Shown: positions 1-7,735 of the stretch, one piece after another
Layout of the letters: each line of letters opens with the position of its first letter
Numbering within the stretch: the first letter of the stretch is position 1
Assembly: GCA_016219275.1 (NCBI GenBank)
Contig: JACRBM010000094.1
Span: 1-64,000 of the forward strand
DNA: 64,000 bases
Direction: 5' to 3'
Source of the DNA: Chloroflexota bacterium
GTDB taxonomy: Bacteria; Chloroflexota; Anaerolineae; UBA4142
Notes under the pieces: generated by a model
Seen by the model: only the letters and a program-made list of their open reading frames with translations
What the model was told of the DNA's origin: nothing
Databases searched by the model: none
Made by a program: the position numbers and the translations under genes

Positions 1-65
1 GTTTCTTCGCCTTGCTGGTATGCCGCACGGATTTGTTCGTCAGTAGGTAATGGGGACGGTGTCAT
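1..65 (-). CDS. Amino-terminal fragment of an unidentified protein, cut by the window edge
   Basis: Read on the minus strand, an ATG at 63-65 opens a frame that leaves the window after 21 codons. The visible residues begin MTPSPLPTDEQIRAAYQQG and are hydrophilic. No clear Shine-Dalgarno precedes the ATG. The opening is reminiscent of some transposase N-termini, but too little is visible to name a family. A second small minus-strand frame (62-304, 80 codons) overlaps it in another frame and looks non-coding. Confidence 0.4.
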   Translation of the reverse strand, partial: MTPSPLPTDEQIRAAYQQGEE

Positions 66-431
66 TGTCTACAGTATGCCTGATGAATGTATGCTTTGCA
101 ATACAAGAGTCGTCCAAGTTTGGTTATGCCTGAGCAGTTACTGTCAATGAATACTATCATTTTTGCCTCGTCGTAATTCGCACCAAGTTCATGTTCAACT
201 CTCTTTTCGCTTAAAATTCTGGCACAATCGTAAATTCCAGTGTCACAAAATGCCCTGAAAATAGGCGTTTTCCCCATACTGTCCCGGAGGACACCGCTGG
301 ACATGCAGAATCTCTTGGTCCGGTAGTGTTCGCGAGATGTCGAAGTACCATTTCTGGGCGAAGAACGGGTCGAAAACGGCTCAAATCTCGGAATGTGCCG
401 GAAATTTAAGCGAAAAGGCAGTTCAATGCTA
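66..431. other. Gene-poor, AT-richer stretch
   Basis: This stretch of about 365 bases is visibly poorer in GC than the rest of the window and lacks its usual CGCG runs. Short frames exist on both strands (for example 62-304 minus, beginning MSSGVLRDSMGKTPIF), but none has a family motif or a good ribosome binding site. It may be the upstream region of the edge gene, or decayed transferred DNA. I see no repeat or RNA structure in it. Confidence 0.4.
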
Positions 432-1364
432 CTATTCTAATCTCCCGTACGCTCTCAACATCGTCAGCATCTCTAGTGTCAAGTGCCCGCGCCATTCGAG
501 TTTCGCTTGTTCCCACGCCTCGGGATACGCGCCGGACCACATCCAGGTTGGCTCCCAGGTTCCTTCAGCGGTTTGATTCTCAATCGCAAAATCTAAATTC
601 GTTTGCAAATCGTCCCAGATCAAATCACTGCCAAACGTTTGCGGCGTCGGCGCAATCTTGAGCGGGTTGAGCGAGTACGCACTCCATTTTGCTGGGTCGC
701 GCACGACGACTGTCGGAATCGCCGCGCGGATGCGCGCGACGAGACGCGCGTGATACTCACGCGGCAACTTTTCTTCTTCTGCGAGAATGATCGCGTACTC
801 CAAGTCGCTTCCACCGCCGCCACCCAGCACCGAAACTTTTTCGATGTACGTGACCGCCGCGCGTGTCAGCGCGTCGAGCCAATCGCGCGGCACGGCAGCC
901 ACAAAATGCCACAGTGACGCGAGTATCAGCACGCGCGGGATGATGCGGAACTCGTCGAATGTGCGTGCGAGACTGCCGTTCTCGTCGTGCCACCATGGCG
1001 CATGCGGAAAATTGTTCGCGTCAGGCGGAACGACGCGCCAAACCTGGGTCTGCGGATTGAACGTGGCGCGCAAGTACGCCAACGCTTGGCGCACCATCGG
1101 ATGACTCGCATCGCAGCCCAGCTCGACGAGCGAATGCAACGCGATGCCGGTTGCGAGCGCGGACGAACTCGGCGCGCGCGAGTCCGGTTCGAGCGCGTGA
1201 CCGAATCCGCCATCCGCGTTTTGAAAGCGCGCCAACTCGGCGATGACGTTTTCGACTGTGCCGTTTTCAAAACGGTACTCGAACATGGTTCGCTCAAGTG
1301 GGCGTGCGCGCGTTTTGAGGAATTGTCGCGCGCGTTCAAATTCTTCGCGAGATAATTGTTTCAT
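432..1364 (-). CDS. Prenyltransferase/squalene-oxidase-repeat-like protein (function unknown)
   Basis: A soluble 310-residue protein without a signal peptide. Near residue 46 it carries a QNADGGFGHALEPD segment, which matches the QxxDGGFG signature of alpha/alpha-toroid repeats found in terpene cyclases and prenyltransferase beta subunits. Further helical repeats follow (SALATGIALHSLVELG, PMVRQALAYL). Bacterial stand-alone proteins of this type are generally uncharacterised, and no catalytic DxDD motif is visible, so no reaction is proposed. It is the last gene of the minus-strand series from 4861. The gap to the thioesterase gene holds a palindromic repeat. The start codon has only a weak ribosome site. 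Confidence 0.65.
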   Translation of the reverse strand: MKQLSREEFERARQFLKTRARPLERTMFEYRFENGTVENVIAELARFQNADGGFGHALEPDSRAPSSSALATGIALHSLVELGCDASHPMVRQALAYLRATFNPQTQVWRVVPPDANNFPHAPWWHDENGSLARTFDEFRIIPRVLILASLWHFVAAVPRDWLDALTRAAVTYIEKVSVLGGGGGSDLEYAIILAEEEKLPREYHARLVARIRAAIPTVVVRDPAKWSAYSLNPLKIAPTPQTFGSDLIWDDLQTNLDFAIENQTAEGTWEPTWMWSGAYPEAWEQAKLEWRGHLTLEMLTMLRAYGRLE

Positions 1365-1380
1365 CTAGCATTTCTCATTT

Positions 1381-1453
1381 CACCACTGAGAACACGGAGA
1401 GCATAGAGAAAAAATAAAATGCTCTGTGTCCTCTGTGTGCTCTGTGGTGAAAA
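1381..1453. repeat. Palindromic intergenic repeat, CACCACTGAG...CTCTGTGGTG type
   Basis: The left arm CACCACTGAGAACACGG pairs imperfectly with the right arm ending CTCTGTGGTG, around a centre rich in A and T. The arms consist of variants of CATAGAG and CTCTGTG units. It sits between the thioesterase and the toroid protein gene and resembles, but is not identical to, the 120-bp element at 14981 and 37863. Confidence 0.7.
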
Positions 1454-1457
1454 ATTC

Positions 1458-1922
1458 TCATCTGAATGTTTCCGGCATCTGCACCGCGACGACCTGCCCA
1501 CGCGCGCACACCTCGCCGTTCGCGGAGAGCGTCGCGTCAATCACGATCTTGCGTCCCTTGATTTCCTTCACCGTTCCGCGCACGACGAGCGGCACGCCCA
1601 GCGGCGTTGGGCGCAAATAATCTACGTGCAACGACGCGGTGACGAAACGAAACGGCGGCTCGGTGTCCATCGCGCGATTCTCGGCGCGATACATTGCGGC
1701 GGCGGCGGTGCCCGTGCCGTGACAATCAATCAACGACGCGATGAGTCCGCCGTACACGTAACCTGGGATCGCGGTGTGGTACGACTTGGGCATAAACTCG
1801 CACACACTCTCGTCACCATCCCAATAACTCTTGATCTGATGCCCGTGTTCGTTCAGACGACCGCAACCGTAACAATGTGCAAGAGTGTCCGGGTAGAAAT
1901 CCTGGAATGCCTTTTCCCCCAT
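1458..1922 (-). CDS. PaaI-like hotdog-fold thioesterase
   Basis: A 154-residue single-domain protein. It has the hotdog core IPGYVYGGLIASLIDCHGTG (residues about 53-72), with the Gly-Gly and Asp/His positions typical of PaaI-type acyl-CoA thioesterases, then VDYLRPTPLG and a strand-rich C-terminus. An N-terminal CYGCG pair of cysteines (about residues 17-20) is common in this subgroup. It probably hydrolyses a small acyl- or aryl-CoA in the cytoplasm; the substrate is unknown. The start ATG lies inside a GGGAAAT repeat that also supplies a purine-rich ribosome site. It lies 5 nt after the PHP gene. Confidence 0.8.
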   Translation of the reverse strand: MGEKAFQDFYPDTLAHCYGCGRLNEHGHQIKSYWDGDESVCEFMPKSYHTAIPGYVYGGLIASLIDCHGTGTAAAAMYRAENRAMDTEPPFRFVTASLHVDYLRPTPLGVPLVVRGTVKEIKGRKIVIDATLSANGEVCARGQVVAVQMPETFR

Positions 1923-1927
1923 TTCCC

Positions 1928-2671
1928 TTATTTCCCTTGTTTCCCATTTAACGCGCGCCGAACATGCTTCGCCGGCAACTTGACCAAGCTCTGCAACATT
2001 TGCGCGGGACCGATACGCGCGAGTTGTTTGATTTCTTCAGTCGTCCAGTAATGTCCGTCCACGCTCGTCTCGTTGTTGTGAATCGCGCGCAACAAATCTT
2101 GCGCGGTCGTGCCGGGATAATTCGTGACCGCGGTGCCAATCGTTTCCTTGATGTGTGAGTCGCTGCCGCCGGTCTCCGGCAACTTGAGCACGCGCGCGTT
2201 GATCTCGCGTACCTGTTGCGCGACGACGCGTCCGGCAAGCGACGGGTTCATCGTTTCGAATCCATCAAAGTACACTTCGTCGTGCGGGTTGCGATGAATT
2301 CGCATCAAGCCGTTGCGCCCAATCGAGCGAATGAGCCACGACATCGGATGCGGCGCAATGACGATGCCGCCTTGCTCGTGCACCTGCGCGATGGTTTTGT
2401 CGAGCGCCATCAACGATTTCACTGGTTGGTCGAGACCCAGGACGAGCAAGTGACCTTCGATGGTCGTGACTTCCATCCCGGTCAATACCTGGAAACGATA
2501 ATTGCGCCGCGCGGCAAGATTGCGCGCTTCGTCCGCCCCATCGAACATATCGTGATCGGTGATGGCAATCACGTCGAGAGCGGTTTTATTCTCGACGAAA
2601 TCGAATACTTGTTGGACGGATGCCATCCCATCGCTGTGCGTTGTGTGAATGTGAATGTCGGCTTTACCCAT
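1928..2671 (-). CDS. PHP-domain metal-dependent phosphoesterase
   Basis: A protein of 247 residues that opens directly into the PHP signature HIHTTHSDG (residues 5-13). Further metal ligands follow in ITDHDMFDG, APHPMSW and GGSDSHIK. This architecture matches YciV/RnaM-type and related PHP phosphoesterases, but the substrate cannot be read from sequence. I chose the ATG at 2671 because the longer frame (to 2716) adds a non-conserved stretch translated from a repeat. The C-terminus NGKQGK and the stop codon are built from a GGGAAA repeat shared with the start of the next gene. Confidence 0.8.
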   Translation of the reverse strand: MGKADIHIHTTHSDGMASVQQVFDFVENKTALDVIAITDHDMFDGADEARNLAARRNYRFQVLTGMEVTTIEGHLLVLGLDQPVKSLMALDKTIAQVHEQGGIVIAPHPMSWLIRSIGRNGLMRIHRNPHDEVYFDGFETMNPSLAGRVVAQQVREINARVLKLPETGGSDSHIKETIGTAVTNYPGTTAQDLLRAIHNNETSVDGHYWTTEEIKQLARIGPAQMLQSLVKLPAKHVRRALNGKQGK

Positions 2672-2684
2672 AATAGTTCGTTCG

Positions 2685-2755
2685 TGCGATGGTGCGATAG
2701 TGCGATAGTGCGGCAAAAACTATCGCACTATTCAACTATTGCACTATTGCACTAC
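2685..2755. repeat. Palindrome of GTGCGATA units
   Basis: The left arm repeats GTGCGATAG three times with an 8-9 nt period. The right arm consists of CTATCGCACTATT and ACTATTGCACTA units. Together they form a long imperfect hairpin between the acyltransferase and PHP genes. The stop codon of the acyltransferase (TAG, 2752-2754) lies in one arm. Confidence 0.75.
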
Positions 2756-3612
2756 CAGATTTTTTGAAACATCAACCACTGATCGGGATAGTGACGAATG
2801 TAGCGTTCCATCACCGCAGCGAGTCGTTGCGTGCCGGCTTGAATGTCGCCGCGCGCATCGCCGGTGCGTTCAAAAACGAGCGGCGGTTCGAGGATGACGA
2901 GCGAACGATTGTCGGCTTGGCGAATCGAAAAACCGATGATGACCGGTACGCCAAACTTGAGTGCCAATTGCACCGCGCCGTCCGGCATTTGCGTCGGCTT
3001 GCCGAAGAATTGCACGATGGGACCGGTCTTTGTAATATCGCGATCATACGCCAGCCCGGCGATGCCGCCTTCCTTGAGCACCTTGATCAGCGCGCGCGGT
3101 GCGACATCGAGCGGTGCCATTTCGATGCCCTGGCTTTTTCGCAAGCCGAGCACGTACTGAAACAGTTTTTCGGGACCGAAGCGTTCGTTGGGTACGACGA
3201 CCTTGACATTGAGATACACCGCGGTGAGCTGGATCACCATGTCCCACGCGCCGAAATGCCCCGACCCGGCGATGACGCCCTTGCCTTGCTTGATCGCATT
3301 TTCGAGGTAGGCGAGTCCGTCCACGCGAAAGAGTTGACGCTGAATTGTCTCGCGGGTCAAGCCGTGGTTGCGGAATAAATCAAAATAATTTTTAATTAAA
3401 TTCTGAAACCCGCGCCGCGCGACGCTGTGTACCTGATCGTCGGTCGCGCCATCGCCGAGAATCGTTCGCACGTTGAACAAGTACGTCGGCTGTTTGTGCG
3501 CGCCGAATAAAAACCAAACATTGCCGACGAACGCGCACAATGCGTACCCGATGCGCGCGGGAATGTGTGGGGCAAGCAAACCAGCGAATCGGAAGAGATA
3601 GTATTTGAGCAT
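2752..3612 (-). CDS. LpxL/HtrB-like lysophospholipid acyltransferase (paralogue 2)
   Basis: A membrane-associated acyltransferase of 286 residues. An N-terminal hydrophobic stretch precedes the catalytic HX4D box in GSGHFGAWD (about residue 117), and DPDQWLMFQKIW-like residues close the protein. It transfers an acyl chain to a membrane lipid or glycolipid acceptor on the cytoplasmic face. In an organism with no evident LpxA-D set, a phospholipid or glycolipid acceptor (as for mycobacterial PatA) is as likely as lipid A; that is inference. Its ATG is 3 nt after the stop of its paralogue, so the two are co-translated. Confidence 0.85.
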   Translation of the reverse strand: MLKYYLFRFAGLLAPHIPARIGYALCAFVGNVWFLFGAHKQPTYLFNVRTILGDGATDDQVHSVARRGFQNLIKNYFDLFRNHGLTRETIQRQLFRVDGLAYLENAIKQGKGVIAGSGHFGAWDMVIQLTAVYLNVKVVVPNERFGPEKLFQYVLGLRKSQGIEMAPLDVAPRALIKVLKEGGIAGLAYDRDITKTGPIVQFFGKPTQMPDGAVQLALKFGVPVIIGFSIRQADNRSLVILEPPLVFERTGDARGDIQAGTQRLAAVMERYIRHYPDQWLMFQKIW

Positions 3613-3615
3613 AGG

Positions 3616-4545
3616 TCACGATTTGTTCGCGCTGAGCGACGCATTTTTGATTTGTTCGAGACGCTTGGCGTCCATGTTCCACATCGGACGGAACACGTAC
3701 CACTGTTCGGGATGTTCGCGGATGAACACTTCCATCTGCCGCGCGATTTGTTGCATCGTCATTTGCATGACTTGACGGCGTTCTCCAATCGCCTTGACCA
3801 CGATTGGCTCGTTCGTGTGAATGTACATGTGCGCGTCGTCCGCGACGAACACGTGACCGACGATAATCGCCGCGCCGGTGAGGAGCGCCATCTGGGCGGG
3901 ACCGGCGGGAAAATCGGTGGATGCGCCGAAGAACGTCACCGGCACGGTGGTGATATCAAAATGATGCGTGACGCCGAAATCGAGGAGGAATGCGGTCATC
4001 TCGTTGCGTTTGAGTGCCTGGAGGATTTTGCGCGGCGCGCTGTCGTAGGGAAATAGGTGAACCCCGCGCGCAGCGCGAATCTTGGTGAGGTAATCCATTA
4101 GTTGCGCCGGACGCAACGATTCGGCGACGAGCGTAAAAGGTTTGAATCGCATCGCCATGACCGCGCTGGGTAAATCGGTGTTGCCAAAGTGCGCGCTGAC
4201 GACGATCGCGCCTTTGCCGGGCGCGAGCGCGGTTTCGAAATGTGCCGGTGAGACAATCGTCACGCGCGCGTCCAACTGGGCGGCAGTCATGCTGGGATAG
4301 ATCATCACATCACGCAGTTGCCGCGCGAAATTTTTGAACGCGCCGCGCGCGACGCGTTGCACGGCGGGATCCTCCGCGGGCTTGCCGAGGACACGCGCAA
4401 AGTTTTCTTCGGCGACGCGGCGGCGCAGTGGCATCGCATAGTACGCCGCTTCGCCCATCGCGCCAGCCAGCCAAAAGGATACGCGGTGCGGGGTCAGCGC
4501 AATCAAAAACATCCCGAGTCGCCATAACCAGTATAACACAATCAC
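3616..4545 (-). CDS. LpxL/HtrB-like lysophospholipid acyltransferase (paralogue 1)
   Basis: A 309-residue paralogue of the next gene, with an N-terminal membrane segment (VIVLYWLWRLGMFLIAL) and the HX4D motif in VSAHFGNTD. The end HPEQWYVFRPMW is typical of the family. The open frame extends upstream to 4650, but that part overlaps the ArsR gene and looks like a shadow. I chose the GTG at 4543-4545 because GAGGAG lies 9 nt before it. A tandem pair suggests two successive acylations of one lipid, or two acceptors. Confidence 0.83.
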   Translation of the reverse strand: MIVLYWLWRLGMFLIALTPHRVSFWLAGAMGEAAYYAMPLRRRVAEENFARVLGKPAEDPAVQRVARGAFKNFARQLRDVMIYPSMTAAQLDARVTIVSPAHFETALAPGKGAIVVSAHFGNTDLPSAVMAMRFKPFTLVAESLRPAQLMDYLTKIRAARGVHLFPYDSAPRKILQALKRNEMTAFLLDFGVTHHFDITTVPVTFFGASTDFPAGPAQMALLTGAAIIVGHVFVADDAHMYIHTNEPIVVKAIGERRQVMQMTMQQIARQMEVFIREHPEQWYVFRPMWNMDAKRLEQIKNASLSANKS

Positions 4546-4567
4546 AGGCGCACACTCCTCGAGTCCA

Positions 4568-4861
4568 TCATCGGGGGATGAGTAAATCGAACTGACGCGC
4601 GTACGTGTCGAGCCGCGCGCGGTCGAGCGAGCAATGGACTTCGCGCCCATTGCGTTGCGTCTTGACCAGCCCGGTTTGTTTGAGCCGATGCAAATGCCAC
4701 GAGACGAGCGGCTGACTCAGACGCAAGCCGCGCGCTAACTCGGAGACGGTGGCATCGCGCCGCGCCAGTTGCGCGAGGATGCGCAGGCGCGCCCCGTCCG
4801 CCAGGATGCGGTAATAGTCGCGTAATTCTTTTAGTCCGCGCAAGTCCGTTTCGATTCGCAT
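4568..4861 (-). CDS. ArsR-family winged-helix regulator
   Basis: A DNA-binding protein of 97 residues. It has the ArsR layout: LADGARLRILAQLARRDATV, then SELARGLRLSQPLVSWHLHRL (recognition helix SQPLVSWHL), then a wing GLVKTQRNGREVHCSL. No cysteine pair typical of metal sensors is visible in the DNA-recognition helix, so the ligand is unknown. As first gene of the minus-strand series it probably controls the two acyltransferase genes that start 22 nt downstream. Its upstream region consists of TTGGAGR repeats. Confidence 0.85.
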   Translation of the reverse strand: MRIETDLRGLKELRDYYRILADGARLRILAQLARRDATVSELARGLRLSQPLVSWHLHRLKQTGLVKTQRNGREVHCSLDRARLDTYARQFDLLIPR

Positions 4862-4992
4862 GATTTTGAAATTGGAGATTGGAAGTTGGAGGTTGGAGGT
4901 TGGACATTGGAGACTAGAAAGTAGAAGGTGGACCTGTGCCTAACTTCCAACTTCCAATTACTAATTTCCAACCTCCAATCTCCAATTCCCGA
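4862..4992. repeat. Heptanucleotide repeat palindrome (TTGGAGR)n / (YCTCCAA)n
   Basis: From 4865 the unit TTGGAGA/TTGGAAG/TTGGAGG repeats about six times with a 7-nt period. From about 4943 the complementary units (CTTCCAA, CCTCCAA, TCTCCAA) repeat, so the block can fold into one long hairpin. It fills the divergent region between the ArsR gene and endonuclease V. The same unit family occurs inside the coding gene at 33893-33956. Confidence 0.85.
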
Positions 4993-5032
4993 CACATAAA
5001 CAACGATTTATATATTACCCAAAAGCAATGTT

Positions 5033-5061
5033 TTGTCAATCAGTCGAGAACCCGGTATAAT
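5033..5061 (+). promoter_or_regulatory. Sigma-70-type promoter of the endonuclease V gene
   Basis: TTGTCA (5033-5038), a 17-nt spacer and a perfect TATAAT (5056-5061). The ATG at 5076 lies only 14 nt after the -10 box, so the transcript would have a leader of about 7 nt and no Shine-Dalgarno. Confidence 0.75.
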
Positions 5062-5075
5062 CGAATTGAGCGACT

Positions 5076-5774
5076 ATGCAATTACCCGCGATGCCGCGCT
5101 GGGATGTGGTCCCGGCGGAAGCGATGCGAATTCAGCACGACCTTGCCGCGCGCGTGATCGAACGCGACGCGGTGGACGAGGCGCGCTTGCTCGCGGGTGT
5201 GGATGTCGGATTCGAGGGCGAAGGGAATCGCATCGCGCGCGCGGCGGTCGTCGTTCTGCGCGCGACTGATCTCGCGCCGGTGGATTACGCGATCGCGCGC
5301 GTGCCGGTTGCGTTTCCGTACATCCCAGGGTTGCTCGCGTTCCGTGAATTGCCGGTCATCTGGCGCGCGCTCGCCGAGTTGCAGACGACGCCGGATGTGA
5401 TCGTCGTGGATGGACAGGGACGCGCGCATCCACGTCGCTTGGGCATCGCGTCGCACCTGGGTGTGCTACTCGATGTGCCGACGATTGGTTGCGCGAAATC
5501 TATTCTGTGCGGCAAGGCGGACGCGCCGCAAGAGGCGCGCGGCGCGTGGTCGCCGCTCGTGGATCGTGGTGAGACCATCGGCGCGGCGTTGCGTACGCGC
5601 GTGGGCGCATCGCCGGTGTACGTGAGCGTGGGGCATCGCGTGACGTTGCCACGCGCGATTGAGTTGGTTCTGCAGTGTTGCAAATCCTATCGTCTGCCCG
5701 AAACGACGCGCTGGGCGCATCGCGTCGCGGGCGGCGAGCCCATTGTCGTGCAAACACAAGAGAGATTGCTCTGA
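5076..5774 (+). CDS. nfi: Endonuclease V (deoxyinosine 3' endonuclease)
   Basis: A cytoplasmic repair enzyme of 232 residues that nicks DNA one base 3' of hypoxanthine. Family hallmarks are visible in order: LLAGVDVGF (first acidic ligand), PYIPGLLAFRELP (glutamate and substrate wedge region), VVDGQGRAHPRRLGIASHLG (aspartate, DGQG and HP) and PTIGCAKSIL. The length fits the family (about 220-230). The start at 5076 gives an almost leaderless transcript. An ATG at 5091 is a possible alternative, but it also lacks a ribosome site. The stop overlaps the sirtuin start by one base (TGATG). Confidence 0.92.
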   Translation: MQLPAMPRWDVVPAEAMRIQHDLAARVIERDAVDEARLLAGVDVGFEGEGNRIARAAVVVLRATDLAPVDYAIARVPVAFPYIPGLLAFRELPVIWRALAELQTTPDVIVVDGQGRAHPRRLGIASHLGVLLDVPTIGCAKSILCGKADAPQEARGAWSPLVDRGETIGAALRTRVGASPVYVSVGHRVTLPRAIELVLQCCKSYRLPETTRWAHRVAGGEPIVVQTQERLL

Positions 5775-6532
5775 TGCCAAATGATCAGAAAATTCTTCAA
5801 GCCGCGCGGCTACTTATTCACGCCAAGCGCGTCGTCGCGTTGACCGGCGCGGGAATCTCGACGCCGTCGGGTGTGCCGGATTTTCGCAGTCCCGGTTCCG
5901 GTTTGTGGAAACGCGCCGACCCGATGGAAGTCGCATCGTTCTGGGGTTTTAACGCGCACCCCGATAGTTTTTACGAATGGTTCAAACCGCTGGTCGAATT
6001 GATCGTCCGCGCGCAGCCGAATTCCGCGCACCATGCGCTCGCCGAACTCGAAGCGATGGGAAAACTCCGCGCGGTCATCACACAGAACATTGATGATCTG
6101 CATCAACGCGCGGGCAGTAAACGCGTGTTGCAAGTGCACGGTCATTTGCGCCAAGCGACGTGCATTCGTTGCATGTATCAAACCGATGCGCGACCGCTTA
6201 TCGAAGAATTTCTCGCGCGGGGACGCGCGCCGCAGTGTGAACAGTGCGGCGGACCGATGAAGCCGGACGTGGTGTTGTTCGGCGAAATGTTGCCGGTGCG
6301 CGTGATGTTCGAAGCGGAGCAGGAATCGCGGCAGTGCGATGTGATGATCGTGGCAGGGTCGTCGCTAGAGGTCGCGCCCGCCGGCGATTTGCCGCTCTTC
6401 GCGAAAAAGCAGGGCGCGCAGCTCATCGTCGTCAACCGAACGCCGACGATTGCGGACGCGCACGCCCAGGTCGTTCTGCGCGAAGATGTCGCCGTTGCGT
6501 TACCTAAGATTGTCGCGGCGGTGAAGAAATGA
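5774..6532 (+). CDS. cobB: Sir2-family NAD-dependent protein deacylase
   Basis: A sirtuin of 252 residues. It has the NAD-binding segments GAGISTPSGVPDFRSPGSG and TQNIDDLHQRAG, the catalytic histidine in VHGHLRQATC, and a four-cysteine zinc ribbon (CIRC ... CEQC). The last NAD motif is GSSLEVAPAGDLPLFA, followed by INRTP-like residues. It removes acyl groups from lysines using NAD. The upstream extension of the frame lies inside nfi and is a shadow. The ATG at 5774 overlaps the nfi stop by one base, so the two genes are translationally coupled. Confidence 0.92.
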   Translation: MPNDQKILQAARLLIHAKRVVALTGAGISTPSGVPDFRSPGSGLWKRADPMEVASFWGFNAHPDSFYEWFKPLVELIVRAQPNSAHHALAELEAMGKLRAVITQNIDDLHQRAGSKRVLQVHGHLRQATCIRCMYQTDARPLIEEFLARGRAPQCEQCGGPMKPDVVLFGEMLPVRVMFEAEQESRQCDVMIVAGSSLEVAPAGDLPLFAKKQGAQLIVVNRTPTIADAHAQVVLREDVAVALPKIVAAVKK

Positions 6533-6570
6533 TCGGGCTGGGATGAGGTTGGCAAATCGCGGAACGAGAA

Positions 6571-6599
6571 TTGACAATCGGGATGCTGTGGGATATTAT
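6571..6599 (+). promoter_or_regulatory. Promoter of the tRNA-Arg gene
   Basis: A consensus TTGACA (6571-6576), a 17-nt spacer and TATTAT (6594-6599), ending 12 nt before the tRNA. It lies in the gap after the sirtuin gene. Confidence 0.8.
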
Positions 6600-6611
6600 A
6601 CTGGCGAGTTT

Positions 6612-6688
6612 GCCCCCGTAGCTCAATAGGACAGAGCACCTGCCTTCTAAGCAGTCGGTTGCGAGTTCGAGTCTCGCCAGGGGCACCA
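6612..6688 (+). tRNA. tRNA-Arg (anticodon UCU), CCA encoded
   Basis: A 77-nt cloverleaf. The D stem is GCTC/GAGC, the anticodon loop CTTCTAA gives UCU (6646-6648), the T arm is GCGAG-TTCGAGT-CTCGC, and an encoded CCA follows A73. Two pairs are imperfect: C6-A67 in the acceptor stem and the first pair of the anticodon stem (C-U). It has its own promoter and a terminator 8 nt downstream. Confidence 0.93.
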
Positions 6689-6695
6689 CGTTTTA

Positions 6696-6722
6696 GGGCG
6701 TTCAGTTGAACGCTCTTTTTTT
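6696..6722 (+). terminator. Rho-independent terminator after tRNA-Arg
   Basis: The stem GGGCGTTCA / TGAACGCTC (one G-T pair) has a two-base loop and is followed by a run of eight T. Confidence 0.88.
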
Positions 6723-6774
6723 ATCTGCGGGTCACGCGAATCTTGCTATTTATTCGCGTGACTCGCGGATTGTT

Positions 6775-7587
6775 TTATCGCAATCCCAGTTTCTGGGTCA
6801 GCCACGCGAGGCGTTCTTGCGTGGCTTGTTCGTTCAAGCCGTGTCCCGCGTCGTACCAGCGCAACTCTTTGGGTTCGCGCGCCGCGTCAAAAAATTCCTG
6901 GGCGCGCTCCTTCGGTACGTGTGGATCGTTTGTCGCGAATTGGAACAGCACCGGCGCGGGTGCGAGGCGCGCAATGTGCGTGATCGGATCGTAGGGTATC
7001 ATGCTCGCGATGAATCGCTCGCGTGCGTCGCCTTCGAGTTTGGGATAGTACAAGTACCAATCCGGAAAACGTGGCGTGCCCGCCATCAACACGTAATGCG
7101 ACGGACGTGGATCAACACTCCCCATCAACGCGCCGTACATCGCGCCGAAATCGTGACCGACGTACGCGAATCGCCGCGCGTCCACGTTCGCTTGTGCAGG
7201 CAGTAAATCCATCGCGGCGCGTAACTCGACGACTTGACGCGTCGAGTTTTCGATGTCGTCCGCTTGCGTGCGTTTCAAAAACCAATCACGATCCGACCAC
7301 ATCGTTTCGACGAGGAGCGACGCCGCGCCGCGTTGCGCGAGCGCGACCGCGTCATTCACAAACTGGGTGCGGTTCGAGTCGAGCGATTCGGGTTCGTACC
7401 AGTGCACGAACAAAATCGCGGCGTGCGGCGCATCATCCACCGGCGCGATGAAATGCGCGACGCGGCGATAGCCGAATGGCGTCGCGAAACTGAACAAACG
7501 ACGCGTGATGTTTCCTTCGGTGCGCGTGCCGATCTCACGAATGTCGCGCGACGCGTGGCGATCGTACTCGAACGAGGGTGCGGGCAT
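6775..7587 (-). CDS. Alpha/beta-hydrolase (dienelactone-hydrolase-like)
   Basis: A protein of 270 residues with the alpha/beta-hydrolase core. An oxyanion strand region (AAILFVHWYEPES) precedes the nucleophile elbow YVGHDFGAMYG, and a C-terminal histidine lies in DAGHGLN. The residue at the elbow centre is Asp rather than Ser or Cys, so this may be a dehalogenase/epoxide-hydrolase-like variant or an inactive member. I chose the ATG at 7587 because GGAGG lies 7 nt upstream; the longer frame to 7704 enters repeat sequence. It is monocistronic and convergent with the tRNA. Confidence 0.75.
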   Translation of the reverse strand: MPAPSFEYDRHASRDIREIGTRTEGNITRRLFSFATPFGYRRVAHFIAPVDDAPHAAILFVHWYEPESLDSNRTQFVNDAVALAQRGAASLLVETMWSDRDWFLKRTQADDIENSTRQVVELRAAMDLLPAQANVDARRFAYVGHDFGAMYGALMGSVDPRPSHYVLMAGTPRFPDWYLYYPKLEGDARERFIASMIPYDPITHIARLAPAPVLFQFATNDPHVPKERAQEFFDAAREPKELRWYDAGHGLNEQATQERLAWLTQKLGLR

Positions 7588-7699
7588 GGTGTGCCTCCGA
7601 AAAAGTAGGGCAAGTTGGAAACTTGTGTTATGGGTGGTTGCAAAAAAAATCGGGCGCGGTTTTGGATTGCGTCCGATTATAAATCGAGTTGGTGTGCGC

Positions 7700-7735
7700 G
7701 GCAAACGGGCGAGCGAGCCGCTCGCCGCTACATGT
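7700..7735. repeat. GC-rich short palindrome, GGGCGAGC...GCTCGCC
   Basis: CGGGCGAGCGAGCCGCTCGCC followed by GCTACA forms a small hairpin just beyond the stop codon of the minus-strand OppF-like gene. Related palindromes with a flanking TGTAGCGGC / GCTACA occur at 10975-10998 and 56473-56508. It could serve as a terminator element without a T run. Confidence 0.6.

Noticed and set aside
62-304. 80-codon minus-strand frame near the window start
   Set aside because: It has no family motif or ribosome site and overlaps the edge gene in another frame.
1381-1453. CRISPR-like array from the repeated CATAGAG and TTGGAG units
   Set aside because: The units are tandem without unique spacers and arranged as inverted pairs, and no cas genes are present.
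6504-6689. 61-codon minus-strand frame across tRNA-Arg
   Set aside because: It is the antisense shadow of the tRNA.
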